Counted from the stretch's first letter, positions 1 to 9,202 are shown. The stretch is DNA of 64,000 nucleotides from Duganella sp. BJB476 (GCF_003416895.1 NZ_QVIO01000006.1:389513-453512), one strand, 5' to 3'. Notes: a model not told the origin generated them from the letters alone. Program-made: numbers and translations.

Positions 1-2
1 AC

Positions 3-857
3 CTGAATAACCTGAACCAGCGCACCATCGGCGTGACCGGCATTTCCGCCGGCATCAACGCCAACAAGAACGACCAGGATTCCAACCTGCTGGCCAATCC
101 GCGCATCCGCGTGCGCAACAAGGAAAAGGCCAAGATCGTCATCGGCGACAAGCTGCCGGTGGTGACCACCACGGTGTCGTCCGGCGTCGGCGGCTTCGCC
201 AGCGATTCGATCACCTACGTCGATGTCGGCCTGACGCTGAACGTCGAACCGACCGTCTACCTGAACAACGAAGTGGCGATCCGCGTGCAGCTGGAAGTCA
301 GCAACCTGACCAACACCATCACCACCAAGAACGGCGGCACCGCCTACCAGATCGGCACGCGCCAGGCCTCCACCATGCTGCAGTTGAAGGACGGCGAGAA
401 CCAGGTGCTGGCGGGCCTGATCAATAACGAAGAACGCGGCACCGCCAATCATGTGCCGGGCGCGGGCGACCTGCCCATCGTCGGCCGCCTGTTCGGCAGC
501 AAGCGTGACGACAGCCAGAAGACCGAGATCGTGCTGTCGATCACGCCGCACCTGATCCGCAACGTGCAGCGGCCGGAAGCCGCCGCTTCGGAATTCTCGG
601 CCGGCACAGAGGCGAGCTTCCGCCGCCGTCCGGACCTGAGCGCGCGCCCCAACGTGGCGATGCCGCCGTCGCCGGGCGCCTTGCCGCCGCCGGCGGGCAC
701 GGTTACGGCGCCGGTGCGTCCGCCGCTGCCAGTGCAGGCCATGCCGATCTCGCAGGGGCAGCCGGCGCCGCTGCCGCCTAGCCAGGGACAACAGCCGCAG
801 CCGGTGCTGCCGCCGCCTGAACCGGAACCGGTGCAGCAGCAACCGGTGCAGCAGTAA
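3..857 (+). CDS. Type II secretion/type IV pilus secretin, C-terminal part (5' end outside window)
   Basis: This is the end of an outer-membrane secretin (GspD/PilQ/MshL superfamily), which forms the gated channel of a secretion or pilus machine. The frame is open from base 3, so the true start lies upstream. The visible part carries the secretin core: NPRIRVRNKEKAKI, an IGDKLPVV stretch, the VGLTLNVEPTVY strand, and near the end GDLPIVGRLF followed by KTEIVLSITPHLIR, which is typical of the last beta-strands. About 75 residues rich in Pro and Gln follow, an unusual tail for a secretin. Three pseudopilin genes follow directly (next ATG 4 bases after the stop), so this is one operon. Family assignment is firm; the exact system cannot be decided without the upstream genes. 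Confidence 0.9.
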   Translation: MNNLNQRTIGVTGISAGINANKNDQDSNLLANPRIRVRNKEKAKIVIGDKLPVVTTTVSSGVGGFASDSITYVDVGLTLNVEPTVYLNNEVAIRVQLEVSNLTNTITTKNGGTAYQIGTRQASTMLQLKDGENQVLAGLINNEERGTANHVPGAGDLPIVGRLFGSKRDDSQKTEIVLSITPHLIRNVQRPEAAASEFSAGTEASFRRRPDLSARPNVAMPPSPGALPPPAGTVTAPVRPPLPVQAMPISQGQPAPLPPSQGQQPQPVLPPPEPEPVQQQPVQQ

Positions 858-861
858 GCGC

Positions 862-1338
862 ATGATGAAACGCGGCCTTGGGTTCACGCTGATCGAGTTG
901 CTGGTGACGCTGGCCATCCTCGGCCTGCTCAGCGCTCTGGTGATACCGACTGCGCAAGTGGTGGTGCAGCGTCGCCAGGAGCAGGAGCTGCGCGAGGCGC
1001 TGCACCAGATCCGCGCCGCGCTGGACGCCTACAAGCTGGCCTACGACCAGGGGCGGGTCGCCAAGACGCTGGCCGCGACCGGCTATCCGAAGACGCTGGA
1101 CCTGCTGGTGGAGGGCGTGCCGGATTTGCAGAACCCCAAGCACATCAAGATGTATTTCCTGCGCCGGGTGCCGCGCGATCCGTTCAACCTGGACGCCACG
1201 CTGAGCGAGTCGCAAACCTGGGGCAAGCGCAGCTACGCCAGCGACGCCGACCAGCCGAAGGACGGCGAGGATGTCTACGACGTCTACAGCTTGAGCGACA
1301 AGACGGGCCTGAACGGCGTACCCTATAAAAAATGGTGA
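862..1338 (+). CDS. Type II secretion pseudopilin (GspG/PulG-like)
   Basis: A 158-residue pseudopilin. The N-terminus has a type III signal: short basic leader, prepilin peptidase site RGLG/FTLIE (cleavage after Gly7), Glu at mature position 5, then a hydrophobic helix of about 20 residues. The globular part contains an alpha-helix with RRQEQELREALHQIRAALDAY and a PRDPF motif typical of the GspG fold. It lies 4 bases after the secretin stop, and its own stop overlaps the next gene, so the genes are probably translationally coupled. A second ATG three bases later (865) is an equally good start. Role inferred: a subunit of the periplasmic pseudopilus that works with the secretin. Confidence 0.85.
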   Translation: MMKRGLGFTLIELLVTLAILGLLSALVIPTAQVVVQRRQEQELREALHQIRAALDAYKLAYDQGRVAKTLAATGYPKTLDLLVEGVPDLQNPKHIKMYFLRRVPRDPFNLDATLSESQTWGKRSYASDADQPKDGEDVYDVYSLSDKTGLNGVPYKKW

Positions 1339-1712
1339 CCATGAAAACCAAAGGATTCACGCTGATCGAGCTGCTGGTGGTGCTGGGCATCGTGGCGCTG
1401 ATGCTGACGCTGGCCGTGCCGCGTTATTTCCCCAGCATCGACAAGTCGAAGGAGGTGGTGCTGGCCGATAACCTGCGCAATGTGCGGCAGGTGCTGGACC
1501 AATACTACGGCGACACCGGCCGCTATCCCGACTCGCTGGAACAGCTGGTGGAAAAGAAGTACTTGCGCGCCATGCCGGTCGATCCGATCACCGACAGCGA
1601 TACCACCTGGATCGTGGTGCCGCCGGAAGACACCGGCAAGGGCGGCGTCTACAACATCAAGAGCGGCGCCCCCGGCAACGACCGCAGCGGCAAACCCTAC
1701 TCCGACTGGTGA
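1332..1712 (+). CDS. Type II secretion major pseudopilin-like protein (GspG family)
   Basis: A 126-residue pseudopilin with the leader MKTKG/FTLIELLVVLGIVALM, Glu5 in the mature form, a long hydrophobic helix, and the short C-terminal domain usual for GspG-type major pseudopilins (GRYPDSLEQLVEKKYL and VDPITDSDTTW are seen). The frame opens with an ATG at 1332 that overlaps the preceding stop. An internal ATG at 1341, which gives the conventional short leader, may be the real start. It is the middle one of three pseudopilin genes in the operon. The stop overlaps the start region of the next gene. Confidence 0.85.
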   Translation: MVTMKTKGFTLIELLVVLGIVALMLTLAVPRYFPSIDKSKEVVLADNLRNVRQVLDQYYGDTGRYPDSLEQLVEKKYLRAMPVDPITDSDTTWIVVPPEDTGKGGVYNIKSGAPGNDRSGKPYSDW

Positions 1713-2401
1713 TGAGTGCGCGACGCCGGAGCCGCAGCGGCGGCTTTACCTACCTGAGCCTGATCATCCTGCTGGCGATCGTCGGACTGGTGACAGCGTC
1801 GGCGCTGAAGCTGGGCTCGGTGATACAACGCAGCCGGGCGGAGCAGGAGTTGCTGGATATCGGCGCCGCCTTCAGCGACGCCCTGAAAAGCTACGCCGAC
1901 GCCACACCCGCCGGGCAACCGCCGCAGCCGCCTTCGCTGAAGGATTTACTGAAGGATCCACGCTTTCCCGGCACCCGCCGGCATTTGCGTAAATTGTTCG
2001 TCGATCCCATGACGGGCAAGGCGGAGTGGGGCATCGTCTATCTTGGCGACAAGGTCGGCGTGTTGGCGGTGTACAGCCTGTCCTCGGATAAGCCGGTGAA
2101 GATAGGGAACTTTCCCACGCGCTATTCTGGATTTGAAAACAAGAGTCATATTTCCGACTGGAAGTTTGCGATGGCGCTGGCAGGGCCGGAACCGACCCTG
2201 ATGACCGGGCCACCGCCGCAAGTCGCCGCGAGGGTGGCTGAACCACCAACGGCCAGTCCGCCGGCGCCGGCTGCGCCTAGCCCTGCCGTGCCGCCAGAGC
2301 CGCCTGTCGAAATGCCGCCTGCGCCACCACCGGCGCCGGAAGAGCCGCAAGTTCCGAAAGAGCCGGATACGTCCGAGCCGCCTCCTGTGCCGCAAGAATA
2401 G
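1712..2401 (+). CDS. Atypical pseudopilin with proline-rich C-terminal tail
   Basis: About 229 residues. A basic leader ends in RSGG/FTYLS, followed by a hydrophobic helix, so it has a pseudopilin N-terminus. Mature position 5 is Ser instead of the conserved Glu, as in tip-type (GspK-like) pseudopilins. A globular domain follows (KDPRFPGTRRHLRKLFVDPMTG, then WGIVYLGDKVGVLAVYSLS), and the last 65 or so residues are almost entirely Pro, Ala and Glu. The ATG at 1712 overlaps the upstream TGA by one base, which favours it over the GTG at 1709. It is the last gene of the operon. The missing Glu5 and bulky tail suggest a tip or accessory subunit (inference). Confidence 0.75.
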   Translation: MSARRRSRSGGFTYLSLIILLAIVGLVTASALKLGSVIQRSRAEQELLDIGAAFSDALKSYADATPAGQPPQPPSLKDLLKDPRFPGTRRHLRKLFVDPMTGKAEWGIVYLGDKVGVLAVYSLSSDKPVKIGNFPTRYSGFENKSHISDWKFAMALAGPEPTLMTGPPPQVAARVAEPPTASPPAPAAPSPAVPPEPPVEMPPAPPPAPEEPQVPKEPDTSEPPPVPQE

Positions 2402-2715
2402 GGTTTTGCAACTGTATCAAACACACAACAAAATATTGTTGCGCCCGCCCCGAACAACACCAATATGTGCCGCAGGAGCAAGAGATGCGATGGAAAGTTG
2501 CGTAGCTTGCATAAAGTAAGCGCAAATTATACTGCGCCGCAACATTCTTTTTGCGCTATGAAATAAGTTGTTATAAGGAAAACTAAAATGGAAAATTTAC
2601 AATGATAAACCGTGTTGTTATGCTATTATTTGTCCCGTAGCACTTCTACACTCCTATTAACACTACGGTGGTTGGCGAAAGCGCAGCCACAATTCGTTTG
2701 ATTAAGGAAAATCAC
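2402..2715. other. AT-rich intergenic region before the PEP-CTERM gene
   Basis: About 314 bases without a gene, clearly richer in A and T than the flanks. It should hold the promoter and leader of the PEP-CTERM gene. A weak stem of five base pairs occurs around 2428-2441. No strong terminator is visible after the pseudopilin operon. In the likely leader, CCGTAG at 2635-2640 can pair with CTACGG at 2663-2668. Confidence 0.6.
2621..2629 (+). promoter_or_regulatory. Candidate extended -10 element before the PEP-CTERM gene
   Basis: TGCTATTAT matches an extended -10 (TGn plus TATTAT). No good -35 is found at the usual distance. It would start transcription near 2636 and give a leader of about 80 bases. 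Tentative. Confidence 0.35.
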
Positions 2716-3198
2716 ATGAAATTGAAATCTTTCGTTGCTGGCGCGCTGCTGGCCGCCGCTTCGGTTAGCGCATTCGCTGGTGATAAAGTCATCTCCGCTA
2801 TTGCTGATGGCAAAACCCACTCGTGGATCGCTTCGTACGGCGACGGCATCCTGTCGGGCGGTACCGATCTGGTGGACTTCACCGGTTTCACCCCAGGCTA
2901 CTACAAGATCAGTGTAACCGTCAGCGCTCAGGACCTGACGCTGCTGGGTACTTCGAACCTGAACGGCGCCCTGGGCACCGTGAGCGGCGATTCCGAGTTC
3001 ACCTTCCTGTCGGACAAGTACACCGGCCTGTCGCCTTTCCACCTGACCCTGAACGGCACCGCCGGCACCGAAGCTAACTACTCCGGTACCTACCGCATCA
3101 CCGCCGCCGTACCAGAACCAGAAACCTACGGCATGCTGCTGGGCGGCCTGGCACTGATGGGTGTTGTCGCTCGTCGCAAAGCAAAAAAAGCAGCCTAA
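2716..3198 (+). CDS. PEP-CTERM sorting-signal protein
   Basis: A 160-residue exported protein. It starts with a Sec signal peptide (MKLKSFVAGALLAAASVSAFA, cleavage after AFA) and has a beta-rich middle. It ends with the PEP-CTERM tripartite signal: VPEPETYGMLLGG, a hydrophobic helix, then RRKAKKAA. Such tails are cut by an exosortase and the proteins go to the cell surface or matrix. The start at 2716 is preceded by an AAGGA ribosome site; longer in-frame starts upstream are rejected. General form resembles the short PEP-CTERM proteins common in Massilia relatives. No exosortase gene is in this window. A strong terminator follows. Confidence 0.9.
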   Translation: MKLKSFVAGALLAAASVSAFAGDKVISAIADGKTHSWIASYGDGILSGGTDLVDFTGFTPGYYKISVTVSAQDLTLLGTSNLNGALGTVSGDSEFTFLSDKYTGLSPFHLTLNGTAGTEANYSGTYRITAAVPEPETYGMLLGGLALMGVVARRKAKKAA

Positions 3199-3217
3199 GT
3201 TTTAGCTGCTAATTAAG

Positions 3218-3242
3218 AACCCGCCTCGGCGGGTTTTTTTTC
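3218..3242 (+). terminator. Rho-independent terminator after the PEP-CTERM gene
   Basis: Stem AACCCGCC/GGCGGGTT with a 2-base gap, followed by a run of T. It could also help end murJ transcription on the other strand, though that side lacks a T run. Confidence 0.9.
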
Positions 3243-3256
3243 GTTTTCGTTTTCGT

Positions 3257-4807
3257 TTAGCGTGCCGTGCGCTTGATGTCGCGCAGGCGGAAGCCCATCG
3301 CGAACAACGCCGCGAAGTACACCGCGCCGCACAGCCCGATCAACAGCATCAGCGCGCCGATCCGCAGCAGCGTGTGGTGCTGCATGCCCAGCCAGTCCAC
3401 CTGCTGTCCGCCGAACCACGCGGCAGCGCCCATCAGCACGCACGCCACGGCCAGCTTGGCGCAGAACATCACCCAGCCCGGCTTGGGGTTGTAAATGCCG
3501 CGCTTGCGCAGGCCGGCATACAGGAAGCTGGCGTTGATGCAGGCACCCAGGCCGATCGACAGCGCCAGGCCGGATACTTTCAGGTATGGCACGAAAATCC
3601 AGTTCATCAACTGCGTCGCGATCAGCACGCCAATGGCGATCCTGACCGGGGTGCGGATGTCCTGGCGCGCGTAAAACGCCGGCGCCAGCGTCTTGACCAG
3701 GATGATGCCCAGCAGGCCGGCGCTGTAGGCGATCAGCGGGTAGGACGACTGCGTGGCCGCCTCGTCGGTGAATTTACCGTAGTGGAAGAGGGTGGCGATC
3801 AGTGGCTTGGCCAGCGCGGCCATGCCCACCGCCGCCGGCAGCGCCAGCAGGAAGGTCAGGCGCAGGCCCCAGTCCAGCAGGTCGGAATATTCCTGGCTAT
3901 CGCCGTCGGCCTTGGCCTTCGACAGGCTGGGCAGCAAAATCGTGCCCAGCGCCACGCCCAGCAGCGCCGTGGGGAATTCCATCAGGCGGTCGGCGTAGGA
4001 CAGCCAGGAAATGCTGCCCTCGGCCAGGCGCGAGGCGATGCTGGTGTTGATCATCAGGCTGATCTGCGCGGCCGAGACGGCGAACACGGCCGGTCCCATC
4101 TTCTTCAGCACGCGGCGCACGCCCGGATCGCCGAGGCCGGCCGCCGGATTCCACGACAGGCGCGGCAGCATGCCGATCTTGATCAGCGCCGGGATCTGTA
4201 TCGCCACCTGCAGGACGCCGCCGACGAACACGGCGATCGCCATCGCGTAGATCGGCTGCTCCAGGTGCGATTGCAGGAACAGCGAGGCGGCGATGAAGGA
4301 GACATTCAGCAGCACCGGCGTGAAGGCCGGGATCTTGAACTCGCGCCAGGTGTTGAGCACGCCGCCAGCCATGGCGACAAACGCCATGAAGCTAATATAA
4401 GGGAACATCAACCGCGTCATCCAGACGGCGGCGTCGAAGGCGCCCGGTTGCTTGTCCAGCCCGGTGGCGATGAGGTACACAAACAGCGGCGCGCCTATAA
4501 TACCGAGTGCGCTGACAAACAAGGTCGACCACACCAGCGTGTTGGCCACATGGTCGGCCAGCGTCTTGCTGGCTTCCTGGCCGTGCTGGTTCTTGTACTC
4601 GGAGAGTATCGGCACGAACGCTTGCGAGAAGGCCCCCTCGGCAAACAGGCGGCGCAGCAGGTTGGGAATGCGAAACGCGACGATGAAAGCGTCCGTGTAG
4701 GCGCCGGCGCCGAAGGCCCGGGCAAACAAGGTTTCACGCAATAATCCGGTGACGCGGGACAGCATGGTCATGCTGGAGATGGCGGCTAGAGTTTTAAGCA
4801 AGTTCAT
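3257..4807 (-). CDS. murJ: Lipid II flippase MurJ (MviN)
   Basis: A 516-residue polytopic inner-membrane protein of the MOP/MATE exporter superfamily that flips lipid II across the membrane for peptidoglycan synthesis. Length and layout match MurJ with about 14 membrane segments. The N-terminus is highly typical (SRVTGLLRETLFARAFGAG, then FRIPNLLRRLFAEGAFSQAF), including the conserved Arg residues of the central cavity. It is divergent from rpsT, an arrangement common in Betaproteobacteria. The start lies directly in front of the rpsT promoter region. Confidence 0.97.
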   Translation of the reverse strand: MNLLKTLAAISSMTMLSRVTGLLRETLFARAFGAGAYTDAFIVAFRIPNLLRRLFAEGAFSQAFVPILSEYKNQHGQEASKTLADHVANTLVWSTLFVSALGIIGAPLFVYLIATGLDKQPGAFDAAVWMTRLMFPYISFMAFVAMAGGVLNTWREFKIPAFTPVLLNVSFIAASLFLQSHLEQPIYAMAIAVFVGGVLQVAIQIPALIKIGMLPRLSWNPAAGLGDPGVRRVLKKMGPAVFAVSAAQISLMINTSIASRLAEGSISWLSYADRLMEFPTALLGVALGTILLPSLSKAKADGDSQEYSDLLDWGLRLTFLLALPAAVGMAALAKPLIATLFHYGKFTDEAATQSSYPLIAYSAGLLGIILVKTLAPAFYARQDIRTPVRIAIGVLIATQLMNWIFVPYLKVSGLALSIGLGACINASFLYAGLRKRGIYNPKPGWVMFCAKLAVACVLMGAAAWFGGQQVDWLGMQHHTLLRIGALMLLIGLCGAVYFAALFAMGFRLRDIKRTAR

Positions 4808-4822
4808 GGGCAGTGATTATAG

Positions 4823-4851
4823 TTGCTCCTGACAGAAAACATCGCTATAAT
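4823..4851 (+). promoter_or_regulatory. Sigma-70 promoter of rpsT
   Basis: TTGCTC (4823-4828), a 17-base spacer, and a perfect TATAAT (4846-4851). Transcription would start near 4858, leaving a leader of about 140 bases before the rpsT ATG. Confidence 0.7.
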
Positions 4852-4947
4852 CGCAGGCTGTACAGAATTCTGTTACGCAGACACTAATGTTTGGCAGGCA
4901 GTAGTTTGACTCACATGGTTCGGCAGACGCACTGAACGCACCTTTTG

Positions 4948-4965
4948 GCAAACAATAATGTTTGC
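4948..4965 (+). promoter_or_regulatory. Stem-loop in the rpsT leader
   Basis: GCAAACA/TGTTTGC forms a 7-base-pair stem with an ATAA loop. It is flanked by two copies of ACGCACCTTT (4936-4945 and 4968-4977). The position, about 30 bases before the start codon, fits a translational control element, as S20 is known to regulate its own synthesis in E. coli; the mechanism here is inference. Confidence 0.45.
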
Positions 4966-4997
4966 AAACGCACCTTTACCCTGTTTTAGGAAATTCC

Positions 4998-5264
4998 ATG
5001 GCAAATACCGCACAAGCGCGCAAACGCGCTCGTCAAGCAGTCAAGCAAAACGCTCACAACTCGTCCCAGCGTTCGACCCTGCGCACCGCTATCAAAGCAG
5101 TACGCAAAGCGATCCAAGGCGGCGACAAAGCTGCTGCGACGGCAATCTTCCAATCGTCCGTGTCGACCATCGACAGCATCGCGGACAAGAAGATCATCCA
5201 CAAAAACAAGGCAGCTCGTCATAAGAGCCGTCTGGCAGCTGCCCTGAAGGCACTGTCCGCTTAA
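4998..5264 (+). CDS. rpsT: 30S ribosomal protein S20
   Basis: An 88-residue, Lys/Ala-rich helical protein starting MANTAQARKRARQAVKQNAH, with KNKAARHKSRL near the C-terminus, diagnostic of S20, which binds 16S rRNA early in 30S assembly. The ATG at 4998 gives the family length; the in-frame ATG at 4962 would add 12 residues with no family match and falls in the structured leader. Monocistronic, with its own promoter and a strong terminator. Confidence 0.98.
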   Translation: MANTAQARKRARQAVKQNAHNSSQRSTLRTAIKAVRKAIQGGDKAAATAIFQSSVSTIDSIADKKIIHKNKAARHKSRLAAALKALSA

Positions 5265-5290
5265 TTCCCCTCGCTGGGATTTAAAGCAAG

Positions 5291-5325
5291 AACCCGCCTG
5301 GCCTCTGGCCAGCGCGGGTTTTTTC
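5291..5325 (+). terminator. Rho-independent terminator of rpsT
   Basis: A long GC-rich hairpin (AACCCGC then CTGGCC, loop TCT, GGCCAG, then GCGGGTT) followed by T residues. Confidence 0.9.
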
Positions 5326-5351
5326 GCATGTGCGGACGTAAAAAAGGACGC

Positions 5352-5376
5352 AAAAAAGCCGGCCCGAGGCCGGCTT
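5352..5376 (-). terminator. Rho-independent terminator of the Ala/Ser-rich gene
   Basis: On the minus strand AAGCCGGCC and GGCCGGCTT pair around a 3-base loop and are followed by TTTT. It lies just after the stop of the 75-residue gene. Confidence 0.85.
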
Positions 5377-5392
5377 GCCGGGATGGCGGCGA

Positions 5393-5620
5393 TTACTTGG
5401 CTGGCATCGAAGCCGAGGCCGAAGCTTCAGCCGAGGCGGCTTTCTTGTGTTTGGCTTTCTTGGCTTTCGGTGCCGATGCGGCGGCGGAGGCCGAAGCGGA
5501 AGGAGCCGATGCCATCGGGGCCGAAGCCGCGGCCGAAGCGGATGCCGACGCCGATGGGGCGGCAGCGAAAGCGGAAGCGGCAAACAGGGAGGCAACCAGG
5601 GCAGCGATGATCTTGGACAT
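5393..5620 (-). CDS. Small secreted Ala/Ser-rich low-complexity protein
   Basis: A 75-residue protein of unknown function. It has a Sec signal peptide (MSKIIAALVASLFAASAFAA) and then almost only Ala, Ser, Pro and Met, interrupted by one basic cluster, KAKKAKHKKA. Mature size is about 55 residues. A ribosome site AGGAA lies seven bases before the ATG and a terminator follows at once, so it is a real single-gene unit despite the low complexity. The overlapping plus-strand frame lacks these signals. Alternating Ala/Ser with a Lys/His patch suggests an extended periplasmic polypeptide that could bind nucleic acid, polyanion or metal; this is speculation. Confidence 0.75.
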   Translation of the reverse strand: MSKIIAALVASLFAASAFAAAPSASASASAAASAPMASAPSASASAAASAPKAKKAKHKKAASAEASASASMPAK

Positions 5621-5762
5621 GATGAGTTCCTTTGGCAGTTGATTAAACCAGCTGAAAAAAACGAAGATTCATATGAATCTATCTCATTAACGCCGCCCGA
5701 AAATTTCCAGTTGACACAAAAATGCGTAAAAAGCAGAATTTTATTTGCTGCAACGCATCAAT

Positions 5763-6323
5763 CTAGCCGGCCAGGTCCTTGGCCGACACCTCCATCCACT
5801 CGCCCGGCATCAAGGGGTGGGTCGCCAGCGAGATGGCGCCGATGGCGCTGCGCACCAGCCGCAAGGTCGGCAGGCCGACCGCCGCCGTCATGCGCCGCAC
5901 CTGGCGGTTCTTGCCTTCTTGTAAAGTGATCGCTAGCCAGCTGGTCGGCTGCTCGGCCCGGCTGCGGATGGGCGGATTGCGCGGCCACAGCCACGCCGGC
6001 TCGGCGATTTGCACCGCCTTGCACGGCTTGGTGACGAAGTCGCCCAGGTCCAGCGGCGCTTGCAGCCTGGCCAGGCTTTCCGCGTCCGGCACGCCGTCGA
6101 CCTGCACCAGGTAAATCTTCGCTTCCTTATGGTCTGGATGGGCGATGGTGTGTTGCAGCTTGCCGTCGTCGGTCAGCAGCATCAAGCCTTCGCTGTCGGC
6201 GTCGAGGCGGCCGGCGGGGTAGATGTTGGGGATCTTCAGGTGGTCGGCCAGGGTGGCGCGGCCGTCTTGCGGCGAGAACTGGCACAGCACCTGGAAAGGT
6301 TTATTAAATAGAATGAGGGACAT
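5763..6323 (-). CDS. rluE: 23S rRNA pseudouridine synthase RluE-like
   Basis: A 186-residue protein of the RsuA/RluB/E/F family. It has the catalytic GRLDADSEGLMLLTDDG motif with Asp41 as the nucleophile, and the later KNRQVRRMTAAVGLPTLRLVR segment typical of RluE, which modifies U2457 of 23S rRNA in E. coli. There is no N-terminal S4 domain, as expected for RluE. It is divergent from icd, as rluE/ymfC is next to icd in E. coli, which supports the assignment. Confidence 0.9.
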   Translation of the reverse strand: MSLILFNKPFQVLCQFSPQDGRATLADHLKIPNIYPAGRLDADSEGLMLLTDDGKLQHTIAHPDHKEAKIYLVQVDGVPDAESLARLQAPLDLGDFVTKPCKAVQIAEPAWLWPRNPPIRSRAEQPTSWLAITLQEGKNRQVRRMTAAVGLPTLRLVRSAIGAISLATHPLMPGEWMEVSAKDLAG

Positions 6324-6489
6324 ACTTCTCTTAAGATGATTTTGGTGTAGGCTTGACGGCCGGTGTAGGAAAACCGTGGCGCCTACTAAAATACTGGTGC
6401 ATAATGTGAAACAGTGTCTTATGTCTTATAGAAGACTTGGGATAAGTGTACTAAACCGGCAACAAATTCATGCCACTTCGGAGAACACG

Positions 6490-7743
<1,254 letters not shown>

Positions 7744-7770
7744 ACAATGCGCGCCGGCATCCGCTAGCGC

Positions 7771-7803
7771 AGCCCCGTTCCAGCGATGGAGCGGGGCTTT
7801 TTT
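7771..7803 (+). terminator. Rho-independent terminator of icd
   Basis: AGCCCCG/CGGGGCT stem with inner pairing and a T run. It reaches to 12 bases before the preferred chrA start, so chrA must have its own promoter or depend on read-through. Confidence 0.9.
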
Positions 7804-7815
7804 ATGAGGACCACG

Positions 7816-9156
7816 ATGACGCCCGATACCGCGCCGACTGCACCAACCCTCTGGCAAGCCTTCCGCTTCTGGCTCAAGCTGGGCTGCATCAGCTTTGGCG
7901 GACCTGCGGGCCAGATCGCCATCATGCACCAGGAGCTGGTCGAGCGCCGGCGCTGGATTTCCGAGCGCCGCTTCCTGCATGCGCTGAACTACTGCATGCT
8001 GCTGCCCGGCCCCGAGGCGCAACAGCTGGCCACCTACATCGGCTGGCTGTTGCATCGCACGCGCGGCGGCATCATCGCCGGCGCCTTGTTCGTGCTGCCG
8101 TCGCTGCTGTTGCTGGTGCTGTTGTCGTGGGTGTACATGGCGTTCGGCCAGCAGCCGCTGGTGGCGGGCCTGTTCTACGGCATCAAGCCGGCGGTGACGG
8201 CGATCGTGCTGCAGGCCGCGCACCGGATCGGCACGCGCGCCTTGCGCAACGGCTGGCTGTGGGCCATCGCCGGCGCCGCGTTTGTGGCGATCTTCGCCTT
8301 GCAGCTGCCGTTCCCGCTGATCGTCGCCGGCGCCGCGCTGGCCGGTTATGCCGGCGGCCGCTTCTTGCCACAGGCGTTCAAGACCGGCGGGCATGGCGCT
8401 GCCAAGACATCGTATGGGGCCGCCGTCATCGACGACGCCACGCCGCCACCGCCGCATGCCGGTTTCCGCTGGAGCCGGCTGGCGCTGGTATGCGGCTGCG
8501 GTGCGTTGCTGTGGCTGGCGCCGATGGCGCTGCTGGTGCTGACCGCCGGCTGGCACCACACCTACACCCAGATGGCCTGGTTCTTCACCAAGGCCGCCTT
8601 GCTGACCTTTGGCGGCGCCTACGCGGTGCTGCCGTATGTGTATCAGGGTGCGGTAGTCAACTTCGGCTGGCTGACCCCGCCGCAGATGATGGACGGCCTG
8701 GCGCTGGGCGAAACCACGCCGGGCCCGCTGATCATGGTGGTGGCGTTTGTCGGCTTTGTCGGTGGCTGGGGGCAGGCGCCGTTCGGCGCGGCGCAGCTGC
8801 CGCTGGCCGGCGCCGTGGCGGCCGTGCTGGTGACCTGGTTCACCTTCCTGCCGTCGTTTGTGTTCATCCTGGCCGGCGGCCCGCTGGTCGAAGCCACGCG
8901 CGACGATATCAGCTTCACCGCGCCGCTGACCGGCATCACGGCGGCCGTGGTCGGCGTGATCCTCAACCTGGCGCTGTTCTTTGCATGGCACGTCGTCTGG
9001 CCGACCGGCTTCGGCGGCTCGCCCGACTGGGCGGCGGCGCTGATCGCGGTGGGGGCGGCGGTGGCGCTGCTGCGCTACAAGCAGAAGGTGCCGCAAGTGA
9101 TCGCTGTCTGCGCCGCTGTGGGACTGCTGCTCAAACTGCTGGCGCCGTCACTTTGA
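7816..9156 (+). CDS. chrA: Chromate transporter, two-domain CHR family
   Basis: A 446-residue membrane protein of the CHR family, whose characterised members export chromate. Two homologous halves are visible, each beginning with the family signature: FWLKLGCISFGGPAGQIAIM in the first and FFTKAALLTFGGAYAVLPYV in the second, each followed by a PGP motif (LLPGPEAQ and TTPGPLIM). The ATG at 7816 is chosen because GAGGA lies just before it; ATGs at 7786 and 7804 fall in the terminator. Whether chromate or another anion is the real substrate cannot be read from sequence. No ChrB regulator is nearby. Confidence 0.93.
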   Translation: MTPDTAPTAPTLWQAFRFWLKLGCISFGGPAGQIAIMHQELVERRRWISERRFLHALNYCMLLPGPEAQQLATYIGWLLHRTRGGIIAGALFVLPSLLLLVLLSWVYMAFGQQPLVAGLFYGIKPAVTAIVLQAAHRIGTRALRNGWLWAIAGAAFVAIFALQLPFPLIVAGAALAGYAGGRFLPQAFKTGGHGAAKTSYGAAVIDDATPPPPHAGFRWSRLALVCGCGALLWLAPMALLVLTAGWHHTYTQMAWFFTKAALLTFGGAYAVLPYVYQGAVVNFGWLTPPQMMDGLALGETTPGPLIMVVAFVGFVGGWGQAPFGAAQLPLAGAVAAVLVTWFTFLPSFVFILAGGPLVEATRDDISFTAPLTGITAAVVGVILNLALFFAWHVVWPTGFGGSPDWAAALIAVGAAVALLRYKQKVPQVIAVCAAVGLLLKLLAPSL

Positions 9157-9158
9157 TA

Positions 9159-9188
9159 GACGGGCAGCGCCGCTGGCGCTGGCCCGTC
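9159..9188. terminator. Long hairpin between convergent chrA and the six-Cys peptide gene
   Basis: GACGGGC and AGCGCC pair with GGCGCT and GCCCGTC to give a 13-base-pair stem with one bulged G. There is no T run on either side, so it is at best a factor-assisted, two-way terminator or an RNA 3' end protector. Confidence 0.5.
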
Positions 9189-9202
9189 AACACAGGCCGG
9201 GC

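Noticed and set aside
5328..5642. Plus-strand open frame with Ala/Glu repeats opposite the small secreted protein
   Set aside because: It starts in the rpsT terminator, runs through the opposite terminator and has no ribosome site; the minus-strand frame has all expression signals.
7786..7806. Earlier ATG starts for chrA
   Set aside because: They lie inside or at the foot of the icd terminator hairpin and have no ribosome site; the ATG at 7816 follows GAGGA.
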